From assembly GCF_014191425.1 (NCBI RefSeq), contig NZ_JACHWP010000006.1, positions 1 to 64,000 of the forward strand: a DNA stretch of 64,000 nucleotides, given 5' to 3'. The position numbers and the translations under genes are program-made. Of the stretch, positions 42,270-50,015 are shown piece after piece; the first letter of the stretch is position 1; every line of letters starts with the position of its first letter. Under the pieces are notes generated by a model. The model searched no databases and was not told the DNA's origin. It was given only the letters and a program-made list of their open reading frames with translations. This DNA comes from Helcobacillus massiliensis (GTDB taxonomy: Bacteria; Actinomycetota; Actinomycetes; Actinomycetales; Dermabacteraceae).

Positions 42270-43472
42270 ATGCTGAGGATCGACGGCTTCGTCCAGCACT
42301 ACGCCTGGGGATCCACCGATGTTCTGCCCCAGTTCCTGTCCCGCCCCGCCGACGGGCAGCCGTGGGCGGAGATCTGGTTCGGCGCGCACCCGCTCGCCCC
42401 CTCCACCATCGCCGACGGCGCCCGCGGCCTGGACGCGGTCATCGCCGCCGCCCCGCGCCGCATGCTCGGCGACTCCGTGATGCGCGCCTTCGGGCCCGCT
42501 CTGCCGTTCCTGCTGAAGCTCATCGCCCCCGCGCAGCCGCTGTCCCTGCAGGTGCACCCGTCGAAGGAGCACGCGCAGGAGTCGTTCGCGGCGGAGAACG
42601 CCGCCGGCATCCCCCTCGACTCGGGCGACCGCAACTACCGCGATGCCAACCACAAGCCCGAAATGCTGATGGCGCTCACCCCGTTCGAGGCCCTCTGCGG
42701 ATTCCGCACCCCCCGCAAAGCCCTCTCCATCGTGCGGGGGCTGGACACGCCCCTGTCGGAGCAGCTGACGCAGCTGATCACGGAGCACCCGTCGGCCCAC
42801 GGGATGCGCGCCGCCTTCCGCCGCCTGGTCACGCCGGCGCTGTCCCCGTCGGCCGAGGAGGTGGGGGCGCTCGCGGAGGCCTGCCGACGGAGGCTGGACA
42901 GTGGAGAGTCGCCGTCCCCGCGCATCGATGCGACCGTGTCGACCCTGCAGGCTGTGCACCCGGGGGACCCGGGGGTGGCGGCGGCGCTGCTGATGAACCC
43001 GGTGTCGCTGCAGCCGGGGGAGGCGATGTTCGTGCCCGACGGCATCATCCACTCCTACCAGTCCGGTCTCGGCATCGAGATCATGGCCTCCAGCGACAAT
43101 GTTCTGCGCGCCGGCCTCACCTCGAAGAAGGTGGATGCGAACGAACTGCTGCAGTGCGCGTCGGTGGCGGCGGCGCCGCCGATCCGCATCGGCCCGGAGC
43201 AGCTGACGGAGAACACCGCCGCGTACTTCTCCCCGATCGACGACTTCGAACTGTCCATCACCACGCTGCCGGACGGCGCCAGCTTCTACCCGTCGATCCG
43301 GGTGCCGGGGCAGGGGCCGCGGATCCTGCTGTGCATCGAGGGCGATGTGCTGCTGCAGAGCGACTCCGGTCGAGCCCGTGTCCGTCCCGGCGACGCCGTG
43401 TTCGTCAGCGCTGATGATGGCGCGGTGTCGGTGGGTGGTCACGGCCGGATCGTGCAGGCGAGCGTGCCGTGA
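42270..43472 (+). CDS. manA: Mannose-6-phosphate isomerase, class I
   Basis: ManA interconverts fructose-6-phosphate and mannose-6-phosphate, feeding GDP-mannose for glycans. The 400-residue protein shows QHYAWGS, AEIWFGAHPLAPS, LSLQVHPSKEHA with zinc ligands, DANHKPEM, and MFVPDGIIHSYQSGLGIEIMASSDNVLRAGLT. GAGGATGG lies before the ATG. Its stop overlaps the PqqD gene start, so mannose supply and the PqqD/HPr-kinase pair are one transcription unit. Confidence 0.93.
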   Translation: MLRIDGFVQHYAWGSTDVLPQFLSRPADGQPWAEIWFGAHPLAPSTIADGARGLDAVIAAAPRRMLGDSVMRAFGPALPFLLKLIAPAQPLSLQVHPSKEHAQESFAAENAAGIPLDSGDRNYRDANHKPEMLMALTPFEALCGFRTPRKALSIVRGLDTPLSEQLTQLITEHPSAHGMRAAFRRLVTPALSPSAEEVGALAEACRRRLDSGESPSPRIDATVSTLQAVHPGDPGVAAALLMNPVSLQPGEAMFVPDGIIHSYQSGLGIEIMASSDNVLRAGLTSKKVDANELLQCASVAAAPPIRIGPEQLTENTAAYFSPIDDFELSITTLPDGASFYPSIRVPGQGPRILLCIEGDVLLQSDSGRARVRPGDAVFVSADDGAVSVGGHGRIVQASVP

Positions 43473-43792
43473 TGAACGACCGTGCTGCCATCGATGACCG
43501 CGCTGCGCCCGGCGGGGGAGTGCGCTACCGTGCCCGCCCGTTCGGCTTCGACATCGACCCCGGCGGTGAGGAGGCCTGGGTGGGGATCTTCCCCTCCGGG
43601 CCCTACACCCATGTCAACGCGGCGGCGCTGCTGCTGCTGATGACGCTCGAGGAGGCGGAGGAGGCCCTCACGGCCGACGAGGTCGCTGACCGGATGCGCC
43701 GCGACATGCCCGATATGCCGTCCCATGCCGCCGAGCAGCTGCGCACTGTGCTGGAGGAGTTCGCCGCCGACGGGCTGGTGGACACCGCATGA
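43472..43792 (+). CDS. PqqD family peptide-chaperone-like protein
   Basis: This 106-residue protein has the PqqD winged-helix pattern: strands YRARPFGFDIDP and AWVGIFPSGPYTHVN, then AAALLLLMTLEEAEEALTADEVADRMRRDM and a C-terminal helix with VLEEFAADGLVDTA. PqqD-like domains bind leader peptides in RiPP pathways, but some serve other roles. It sits between manA (overlap) and the HPr-kinase-like gene (4-nt overlap). GTG 43469 is an alternative start. No radical SAM enzyme is nearby. Confidence 0.72.
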   Translation: MNDRAAIDDRAAPGGGVRYRARPFGFDIDPGGEEAWVGIFPSGPYTHVNAAALLLLMTLEEAEEALTADEVADRMRRDMPDMPSHAAEQLRTVLEEFAADGLVDTA

Positions 43793-45045
43793 GCACGACC
43801 CCCGCGCCGCTGCACCTGGAGGTCGCGGACCTGCCGGTGGTGCTGCGCTTCGCGCCCGCCGCCGAGCCCGACCGCGGCACCGCCGCGATCGCCGCGCAGC
43901 TCGCCGAGCTGTGGGAGCCGCTGGTCACACGCTCGCCGCGAGATCCCGCACCCGCCGGCATCACCCTGCGGGTCGGCATCACCGGCGAAACCGGCGACGA
44001 CGCCGACGGCGCGGACACGATCCAGCTGCCGCCGAACTTCGCCGATTCCTCCTACATCGTCTCCGGCCGCGTCACCACCGCCCTCATCGAACACCTCATC
44101 GGCGAGCGGCTGCTCCTGCACGCCGGCGCGGTCGACCTGCCGGGCGTGGGCATCGTGATGGTCACCGGCGCCTCCGGCGCGGGTAAGTCCACCGCCACCA
44201 CGGTCCTCGCCGCCAGCGGCGGCTACATCACCGACGAGCTCACCATCCTTGACCCGCGCTCCCTGCAGATCGACGCCTACCCGAAGCCCCTCTCGCACGT
44301 GTACACGATCGACGGGGCCAGAATCGGCAAGCGCGACTTCACCATGGCGGAGGTCGGCATCGACCGGGTGCTGACCGGCCGCGTCGGCGCGCCGTCCGTG
44401 TTCCTCCTGGTGAACCGCGATCAGGACGCCGACGGCGTCACGTTCGAGACGATGCGCATGGTGGAGGCGGTTGCGGAGATCAGCGGTCAGTCCTCCTCGA
44501 TCTGGTTGATCCCGAACCCGCTCGGCACCCTGGTGCGCCTGCTGCAGCAGACCGGCGGCCTGCTGCGCGCCACCTACGCCGAGTCTGCGGACCTGCCGGC
44601 CGCGCTGGCGGAGCACCTGCGCGGACCCGATGACGCACCGGCAGACGCCCCGACCGGGGCGTCATTCGAGTGCGACATCGTGGACCCGCCGGCGCATCTG
44701 CGGCCGGCCGAGGCACCGGACCCGTCGGTCCTTGGTAGCGACTCCGCTGCGGGCACCGCCGGGGCTCCGCTGCGCTTGCTGCCCTTCCACCAGGCGGTGT
44801 GGACAGCCGACGGCTGCGTGGTCCTCACCGGCGGCGACGCCCCCACGGCCGTGGTGCTGGAAGGCCTCAGCGCGCTCCTGTGGAGCCTGCTGCTGGAGGC
44901 CGACGAGGACGCCGACGCCCCCGCTGATCTCACCGAGGCGGACCTGCTGGCGCTGCTGCGCGCCGAGATCGGCGACCACCCCGACTCCGAGACGATCCTC
45001 GCCGAGGTGCTCGCGCTGCTGCGCAGCCACGCGCTGCTGGTGTAA
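43789..45045 (+). CDS. HPr-kinase-like protein with C-terminal PqqD-like domain
   Basis: The 418-residue protein has an HPr-kinase/PEPCK-type P-loop, GASGAGKST (127-135), preceded by LLLHAGAVDL and followed by TDELTI (148-153), which corresponds to the catalytic acidic pair region of HprK. After an Ala/Asp-rich linker (about 285-315), residues about 325-418 resemble PqqD (FHQAVWTADGCVVLTGG, LEGLSALLWSLLLEA, LLRSHALLV). Kinases of this kind phosphorylate lasso peptides (PadeK, ThcoK) in other bacteria. Fusion to a peptide-binding fold suggests a peptide or small protein substrate. It is the last gene of the manA unit. Confidence 0.72.
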   Translation: MSTTPAPLHLEVADLPVVLRFAPAAEPDRGTAAIAAQLAELWEPLVTRSPRDPAPAGITLRVGITGETGDDADGADTIQLPPNFADSSYIVSGRVTTALIEHLIGERLLLHAGAVDLPGVGIVMVTGASGAGKSTATTVLAASGGYITDELTILDPRSLQIDAYPKPLSHVYTIDGARIGKRDFTMAEVGIDRVLTGRVGAPSVFLLVNRDQDADGVTFETMRMVEAVAEISGQSSSIWLIPNPLGTLVRLLQQTGGLLRATYAESADLPAALAEHLRGPDDAPADAPTGASFECDIVDPPAHLRPAEAPDPSVLGSDSAAGTAGAPLRLLPFHQAVWTADGCVVLTGGDAPTAVVLEGLSALLWSLLLEADEDADAPADLTEADLLALLRAEIGDHPDSETILAEVLALLRSHALLV

Positions 45046-45051
45046 GCGGAA

Positions 45052-46182
45052 CTACTCGGCGCTTGCCGGATCTGCCGCGGAGGCGGCCGTGGCCTGCCCC
45101 TCCTCCAGTTGCGCGCGGATGTCCTGCACGAACTCGATGACGGTGTCCGACCCGGCGACAGGCCCGCCGGCGAGGTAGTCGTCCGCGCCGAGCAGCACCG
45201 CGGAGGGGCGGCCCATGAGGTCCATCATCTGGCCGATCTCGTTGTCCGGGTCGTACGCGTCGAGTCCGTCGAGGTGCTGCGCGGTCCCCTCATCCATCCC
45301 GCCGGGATCCGTCGGCAGCACCGCCAGCACCCGAACCAGCGGATGCAGCTGCTCGGACCACTCCCGGATCATCGGCATCAGTCGCACGCACGGCCCGCAA
45401 CCCGGGTTGAGGAAGATCAGCAGCAGCGCCTGCGTCTGCGTCAGGGTCCGCAGCGGCGGCCGCGTCCCGTCCGGCATCGTCAAGGCGACGTACGGAGTGG
45501 GGAGGCGCACGTAGTCGCCGAGCTCGGCATCCGGGTCGTCACCGCTGTGCGCGCCAGGCGCAGCAGCCCCCGTCGGCCCGCCGTTCGCGCTCGGCCCCGT
45601 CGGCGCCTCACCGGCGAGGCGGTTGCTCGACCCGGCAATCAGCACCGCCACCGCGGCCGACGCGCCCACGACCGCGGCCAGCACGATCGCCGCCGACGGC
45701 GCCACCGACGCCAGCAGACCCGGCGCGGCACCCAGCCATGCCGCACCACCGGCCACCACGGCGATCGCCGACAGCAGCACATTGCGCACCAGCGTCCCGC
45801 TCGTCACCTCCGGGGAACCGAGCGTGCCGAAGCAGGAGCAGGAGACGGCATCGCCGCGCCGCAGCGCCCCCGCGATCACCGCGGTGAACGCCGCCATCAG
45901 CACCAGCGCGAGGCCCGCACCCGCGACGGCGACCCACCGCACCGGCACCCACAGCGCCGCCGCGGCCACCAGCTCCAGCACCGGCACCGCCACCGCGATC
46001 ACCGGGTGCAGGGGCCGCGCCGGGATCCGCAGGGAGATCAGCGCCGAACGCGTCCCCGGCAGGTCCAGCAGCTTCGCCGCGCCGGACAGGGCGAACACGA
46101 AGCTCAGCAGCATGCCGAACCCGGCGGCGCTCGCCATCGCGGCGCTCGCGACGGCAGTGCCCGTCATCGCGGCGCTCGTCAT
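45052..46182 (-). CDS. MauE-type membrane protein fused to a thioredoxin-like domain
   Basis: The 376-residue protein begins with a MauE/DoxX-like four-helix membrane part (about 20-180) that carries CSCFG with Cys115 and Cys117. After a Gly/Ala/Pro-rich linker the C-terminal thioredoxin fold has the redox motif GCGPC (Cys261, Cys264) and LDGLDAYDPDNEIGQMM. It would form or reduce disulfides on the outside of the membrane. It overlaps the phosphatase gene by 4 nt and ends 7 nt from the convergent HPr-kinase-like gene, so the three are likely linked in function. Confidence 0.8.
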   Translation of the reverse strand: MTSAAMTGTAVASAAMASAAGFGMLLSFVFALSGAAKLLDLPGTRSALISLRIPARPLHPVIAVAVPVLELVAAAALWVPVRWVAVAGAGLALVLMAAFTAVIAGALRRGDAVSCSCFGTLGSPEVTSGTLVRNVLLSAIAVVAGGAAWLGAAPGLLASVAPSAAIVLAAVVGASAAVAVLIAGSSNRLAGEAPTGPSANGGPTGAAAPGAHSGDDPDAELGDYVRLPTPYVALTMPDGTRPPLRTLTQTQALLLIFLNPGCGPCVRLMPMIREWSEQLHPLVRVLAVLPTDPGGMDEGTAQHLDGLDAYDPDNEIGQMMDLMGRPSAVLLGADDYLAGGPVAGSDTVIEFVQDIRAQLEEGQATAASAADPASAE

Positions 46183-46748
46183 GCGCGGCGGCCCGCGCGG
46201 ATCAGCGCGTCAGCGAGCGCGGTGGCGGCGGCGTCGATCTCGTCGGCCACGCGGGAGAACACCCCCGGATCCTTCCGGTACGGGTCCTCCACCTCCATGA
46301 CCTCGGCGTTGCCGCGCCGCGCCACGGTCTGCACCGCGCTTGCCGGGTCGGGCCCGTCGAGCTCGTCCGCGATCGAGGGCGCCGCGCCCATCAGCACGGT
46401 CTTCTTCGCGGCCCGCGGCCACTCTTCGGTGATGAAGCGGCGCTGGCGGCGCGACATCACCAGAATCAGGTCCGCGTCCTGCACATCGAACGCGTCGATC
46501 TGGTGGGCGCGGAACCCGTCGGCCCGCATCCCCCTCTTCTCGAGTTCGACCACCATCGCCGGCTCCACCGGGTGCCCCTCCAGAGCGCCGATGCCGGCGG
46601 AGGACACGTCGATGCCGGTGCCGGCGAGGCGTTCGCGCAGAACGATCTCGCCGAACGGTGATCGGCAGATGTTTCCAGTGCATACAATCAGGATTCGGCG
46701 GACTCCCGTAGCCTGGATCACAGGAGCGCCGGCTGAGGATTCGGCCAT
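46179..46748 (-). CDS. Low-molecular-weight protein-tyrosine phosphatase (Wzb-like)
   Basis: The 189-residue enzyme has the P-loop VCTGNICRSP with nucleophile Cys23 and Arg29, and the general-acid Asp in EDPYRKDP near residue 157. It is somewhat longer than the usual 150 residues at both ends. It would dephosphorylate the tyrosine cluster of the Wzc-like kinase (22356-24128) and so reset polymer assembly. The ATG follows TAGGCT by 6 nt with no ribosome binding site: a leaderless start. Confidence 0.9.
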   Translation of the reverse strand: MAESSAGAPVIQATGVRRILIVCTGNICRSPFGEIVLRERLAGTGIDVSSAGIGALEGHPVEPAMVVELEKRGMRADGFRAHQIDAFDVQDADLILVMSRRQRRFITEEWPRAAKKTVLMGAAPSIADELDGPDPASAVQTVARRGNAEVMEVEDPYRKDPGVFSRVADEIDAAATALADALIRAGRRA

Positions 46749-46760
46749 GCGCCCAGCCTA
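46749..46760 (-). promoter_or_regulatory. -10 box and leaderless start of the phosphatase-MauE operon
   Basis: On the minus strand TAGGCT (46760-46755), 6 nt, then ATG at 46748. Confidence 0.6.
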
Positions 46761-46814
46761 TTGCACCCGCGTCGCGCCCGCCCCCGCACCCGCTCACGAG
46801 GAAGTGAGGAACAC

Positions 46815-48236
46815 GTGACCTCCCACGCCGACATCGACCGCGCCCTCGCCGCCCTCCGCGACGGCTTCGCCAGCGGCATCACCCGGCCCGTTGACGCCCG
46901 CCTCGAGCAGCTCGCCCGCCTCCAGCGCGGCATCGAACGCGATGGCGACCTCCTCGCCGACGCCCTCGCAGCCGACCTCGGCAAACCCCGCGCCGAATCC
47001 CTCATCACCGAACTCGGCACGCTCACGCAGGAGCTCTCCCACATCCGCCATAACCTGGCGTCCTGGCTGCAGCCCTCCGCGTTCGGCCTCGGCACGCTCC
47101 TCATGCCCGCCTCCGGCCACATCCACCGCGAACCCCTCGGCACCGTCCTCGTCATCGCACCGTGGAACTACCCGATGCAGCTCAGCCTCATGCCCGTGAT
47201 CGGTGCGATCGCCGCCGGCAACACGGTGATGCTGAAGCCGTCGGAGATCACCCCGCACTGCTCCGCCGCCCTCGCCCGCCTCGTCGCCGAGCACATGGAC
47301 GAGCGCTGGGTGCAGGTGATCGAAGGCGGCATCGACGAGACCACCCACATCCTCCGCCAGCGCTTCGACCACATCGTCTTCACCGGCAACGGCACCGTGG
47401 GCCGCGTGGTGGCGCGCGCCGCCGCCGAGCACCTCACCCCCACCACCCTCGAACTCGGCGGCAAGTCACCCGTCTACGTGGACCGCGGCATGGACCTGAA
47501 GGCGGTCGCGGCCCGCCTGACCTGGGCGAAGTTCACCAACGCCGGCCAGACCTGCGTGGCCCCCGACTACGTGATGGGCGAAAGCGCCGTCCTCACCGAC
47601 CTCGCCGACGAGATTCAGCGGCAGATCACGCACATGTACGGCGAGGACCCGCAGACCAGCGGGCAGTACGGCCGCATCGTCAGTGACAAGCAGTTCGACC
47701 GCCTCAGCGGCCTCCTCGATGCCTCCCGCGACCGTGTCGTCCACGGCGGCGGCACCGACCGCGCCGACCGCTTCATCGAACCGACTCTGCTGCGGCTCCC
47801 GTCGGCCTCCGAGGGCGCCCTCGAGACCCCCATCATGGGCGAGGAGATCTTCGGGCCGCTGCTGCCGCTGATCCCCGTCACCGGCGTCAGCGAAGCGATC
47901 GGCATCATCACCAGTGGCGACAAACCGCTCACCGCGATGGTGTTCACCGACGACCCGGAAGTGGAGCGAGCCTTCACCGAGCAGACCTCCAGCGGCTCGC
48001 TCGCCGTCAACGTCGCGCTCGCCCACGCGGGCAGTTCGCTGATGCCGTTCGGCGGCGTCGGCGAATCCGGGATGGGCACCTACCACGGCCGCGCCAGCAT
48101 CGAGGCGCTCACGCACCCGAAACCGGTGGTCAAGAAGCCGCTGAAGCCGGAGACGCTCAGCATGATCTTCCCGCCGTACGGGCGCCGCACCGGCCTGCTC
48201 GGCCGGCTGATGGGGGTGCGGCTGCGCCGCCGCTAG
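46815..48236 (+). CDS. Aldehyde dehydrogenase family protein
   Basis: The 473-residue NAD(P)-dependent enzyme has the fold markers VLVIAPWNYPMQLSLMPVIGAIAAGNTVMLKPSE, FTGNGTVGRVV, the general base Glu in TLELGGKSP, and the nucleophile in NAGQTCVAPDYV, followed by MGEEIFGPLLPL. It resembles the long-chain/fatty aldehyde and coniferyl aldehyde class. GTG at 46815 follows GAGGAAGTGAGGA. Its TAG stop overlaps the MFS gene stop on the other strand by 4 nt. Confidence 0.9.
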   Translation: MTSHADIDRALAALRDGFASGITRPVDARLEQLARLQRGIERDGDLLADALAADLGKPRAESLITELGTLTQELSHIRHNLASWLQPSAFGLGTLLMPASGHIHREPLGTVLVIAPWNYPMQLSLMPVIGAIAAGNTVMLKPSEITPHCSAALARLVAEHMDERWVQVIEGGIDETTHILRQRFDHIVFTGNGTVGRVVARAAAEHLTPTTLELGGKSPVYVDRGMDLKAVAARLTWAKFTNAGQTCVAPDYVMGESAVLTDLADEIQRQITHMYGEDPQTSGQYGRIVSDKQFDRLSGLLDASRDRVVHGGGTDRADRFIEPTLLRLPSASEGALETPIMGEEIFGPLLPLIPVTGVSEAIGIITSGDKPLTAMVFTDDPEVERAFTEQTSSGSLAVNVALAHAGSSLMPFGGVGESGMGTYHGRASIEALTHPKPVVKKPLKPETLSMIFPPYGRRTGLLGRLMGVRLRRR

Positions 48237-49729
48237 TGCGCGGCCTGCTCCTCGGAGGCCGACGGGTTCGCCGTCAGCATCGACGCCGGGATCAGCGCCA
48301 GCAGCGCCGCGCAGCCCGCGACCAGCAGCGCGAAGCCCACACCCGCGGTCAGCGCCGCAGCGGGCTCGACGCCGGAGTGCGCCGCGGCCTCGGACCGCAG
48401 CGCCATCAGCATCACCATCAGCGCCGTGCCGGCACCGGCCGCCACCTGCTGCAGCGTGCCCACGGCAGCCGATCCGTGCGAGTACAGGTGCGGCGGCAGC
48501 GTCCCCAGCGCGGTGGTGAACAGCGGCGTGAACAGCAGCGCCAGCCCCAGGCTCATCACGATGTGCGCGGTGAGCACGTACAGGGTGCCGGTGTCCGTGC
48601 TGATCCGCGACAGCGCCAGCAGCGACGCGGCCAGCAGGATCGCGCCGGGGATCACGAGGGGGCGCGGCCCCACCGCGTCGTAGGCGCGGCCAACGGAGCG
48701 GGACAGCAGACCCATCAGCAGACCGCCCGGCAGCAGCATCAGCCCCACCTGCAGCGTCTCGTAGCCGAGGGCACGCTGCAGGAACATCGGCAGCAGGATG
48801 ATCACGCCGAACATGGCGCCCATCGCGAGGATCATGACGATCAGAGCGAGCCGGAACCGCGAATAGGTGAAGGTGCGCAGGTCCAGCAGCGCCGAGTCGG
48901 TGCGCTGGAGCTGCAGCTGGCGCCGGATGAACACGGCCAGGGCGAGCACGCCGATCACGAGCGCAATGACCGGGGCGACGGGCAGGGATCCGTCGGCCCG
49001 CGGGGCGGCGATGGTGCCGAGCCCGTAGATCAGCCCGCCGAACCCGAACGCCGAGAGGATCACCGAGACGAGGTCGATGCGGGTGCGGCTGGTTTCGGAC
49101 ACGTTCTCCACCCAGCGGGCGCCGGCGGCGAGCATGAGCGCCGCGATCGGCAGGACCACGAGGAACAGGAACCGCCACGGCGCCACCTGCAGCACGAGGC
49201 CCGAGATGGTGGGGCCGATCGCGGGTGCCACGGAGATGACGATGGAGATGTTGCCCATGACAGCGCCGCGGCGGTGCGGGGGCACGAGGTTCAGCACGGT
49301 GGTCATCAGCAGCGGCATCATGATCGCGGTGCCGGAGGCCTGCACGATGCGGCCCAGCAGCAGCGGGGTGAAGCCGGGGGAGAGGGCGCTGATGGCGGTG
49401 CCGGCGGTGAACAGGCCCATGGCCAGCAGGAACACGGTGCGCGTGGTGAGCCGCTGCAGCAGGAAGCCGGTGGTGGGGATGACGATCGCCATCGTCAGCA
49501 TGAACGCGGTCTGGAGCCACTGCGCGGTGGTCTCCACGATCTGCAGGTCGCCCATGATGTTCGGCAGGGCGACGGACAGGATCGTCTCGTTGAGGATCAC
49601 CGTGAACGCGGCGACGATCAGCAGGGTGATGACGCGGCGGTTGCGGGCGGTGTCGTCGGGCTGCGCGGGCGCGGCTGCGACGGTTTCGGCTGCGGCGGTC
49701 TCGGTTTCGGAGGAGGGGGATTCGTGCAC
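48233..49729 (-). CDS. MFS drug exporter, DHA2 (EmrB/QacA-like) family
   Basis: The 498-residue transporter has about fourteen helices and the DHA2 motifs: motif D-like LNETILSVALPNIMGDL in helix 1, WLQTAFMLTMAIVIPTTGFLLQRL, and motif C VISVAPAIGPTISGLVL in helix 5. It would export hydrophobic cations or drugs by proton antiport. The GTG start at 49729 is 6 nt behind TAGAGT with no ribosome binding site. It is convergent with the aldehyde dehydrogenase gene. Confidence 0.9.
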   Translation of the reverse strand: MHESPSSETETAAAETVAAAPAQPDDTARNRRVITLLIVAAFTVILNETILSVALPNIMGDLQIVETTAQWLQTAFMLTMAIVIPTTGFLLQRLTTRTVFLLAMGLFTAGTAISALSPGFTPLLLGRIVQASGTAIMMPLLMTTVLNLVPPHRRGAVMGNISIVISVAPAIGPTISGLVLQVAPWRFLFLVVLPIAALMLAAGARWVENVSETSRTRIDLVSVILSAFGFGGLIYGLGTIAAPRADGSLPVAPVIALVIGVLALAVFIRRQLQLQRTDSALLDLRTFTYSRFRLALIVMILAMGAMFGVIILLPMFLQRALGYETLQVGLMLLPGGLLMGLLSRSVGRAYDAVGPRPLVIPGAILLAASLLALSRISTDTGTLYVLTAHIVMSLGLALLFTPLFTTALGTLPPHLYSHGSAAVGTLQQVAAGAGTALMVMLMALRSEAAAHSGVEPAAALTAGVGFALLVAGCAALLALIPASMLTANPSASEEQAAH

Positions 49730-49741
49730 GGGGGAACTCTA
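49730..49741 (-). promoter_or_regulatory. -10 box and leaderless start of the MFS gene
   Basis: On the minus strand TAGAGT (49741-49736), 6 nt (TCCCCC), then GTG at 49729. Confidence 0.6.
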
Positions 49742-49909
49742 CGGGCCGACGGGGCCGACGTGTAAGTGCGCGGTGACTGCGGGGTGATGAACGTCCCCGC
49801 TGGGCGCGCTCTGCGCTCCTGGTCCACGCGCCCTCCCTGCGCCTGTCAGCGGCACGCTTGTGGACAACTGTCCGCACCGAAGATATGGAAACAAATGTTC
49901 TAAGAGGAC

Positions 49910-49953
49910 TTGATCGCGAACGGTTGCCGGGGTAAAATCGAACATAGGTTCGA
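49910..49953 (+). promoter_or_regulatory. Promoter with perfect SOS (LexA) box before the HNH endonuclease gene
   Basis: TTGATC (49910-49915), a 17-nt spacer and TAAAAT (49933-49938) make one of the best promoters in the window. TCGAAC-ATAG-GTTCGA (49938-49953) is a full match to the actinobacterial LexA operator and covers the predicted +1. LexA repression and induction by DNA damage are therefore expected. Confidence 0.85.
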
Positions 49954-50015
49954 AGAAGTGGCCTGATCGACGATGATCCGGCCCGGTACTGCTGATGACC
50001 GAGGGGGTGAGCGCA

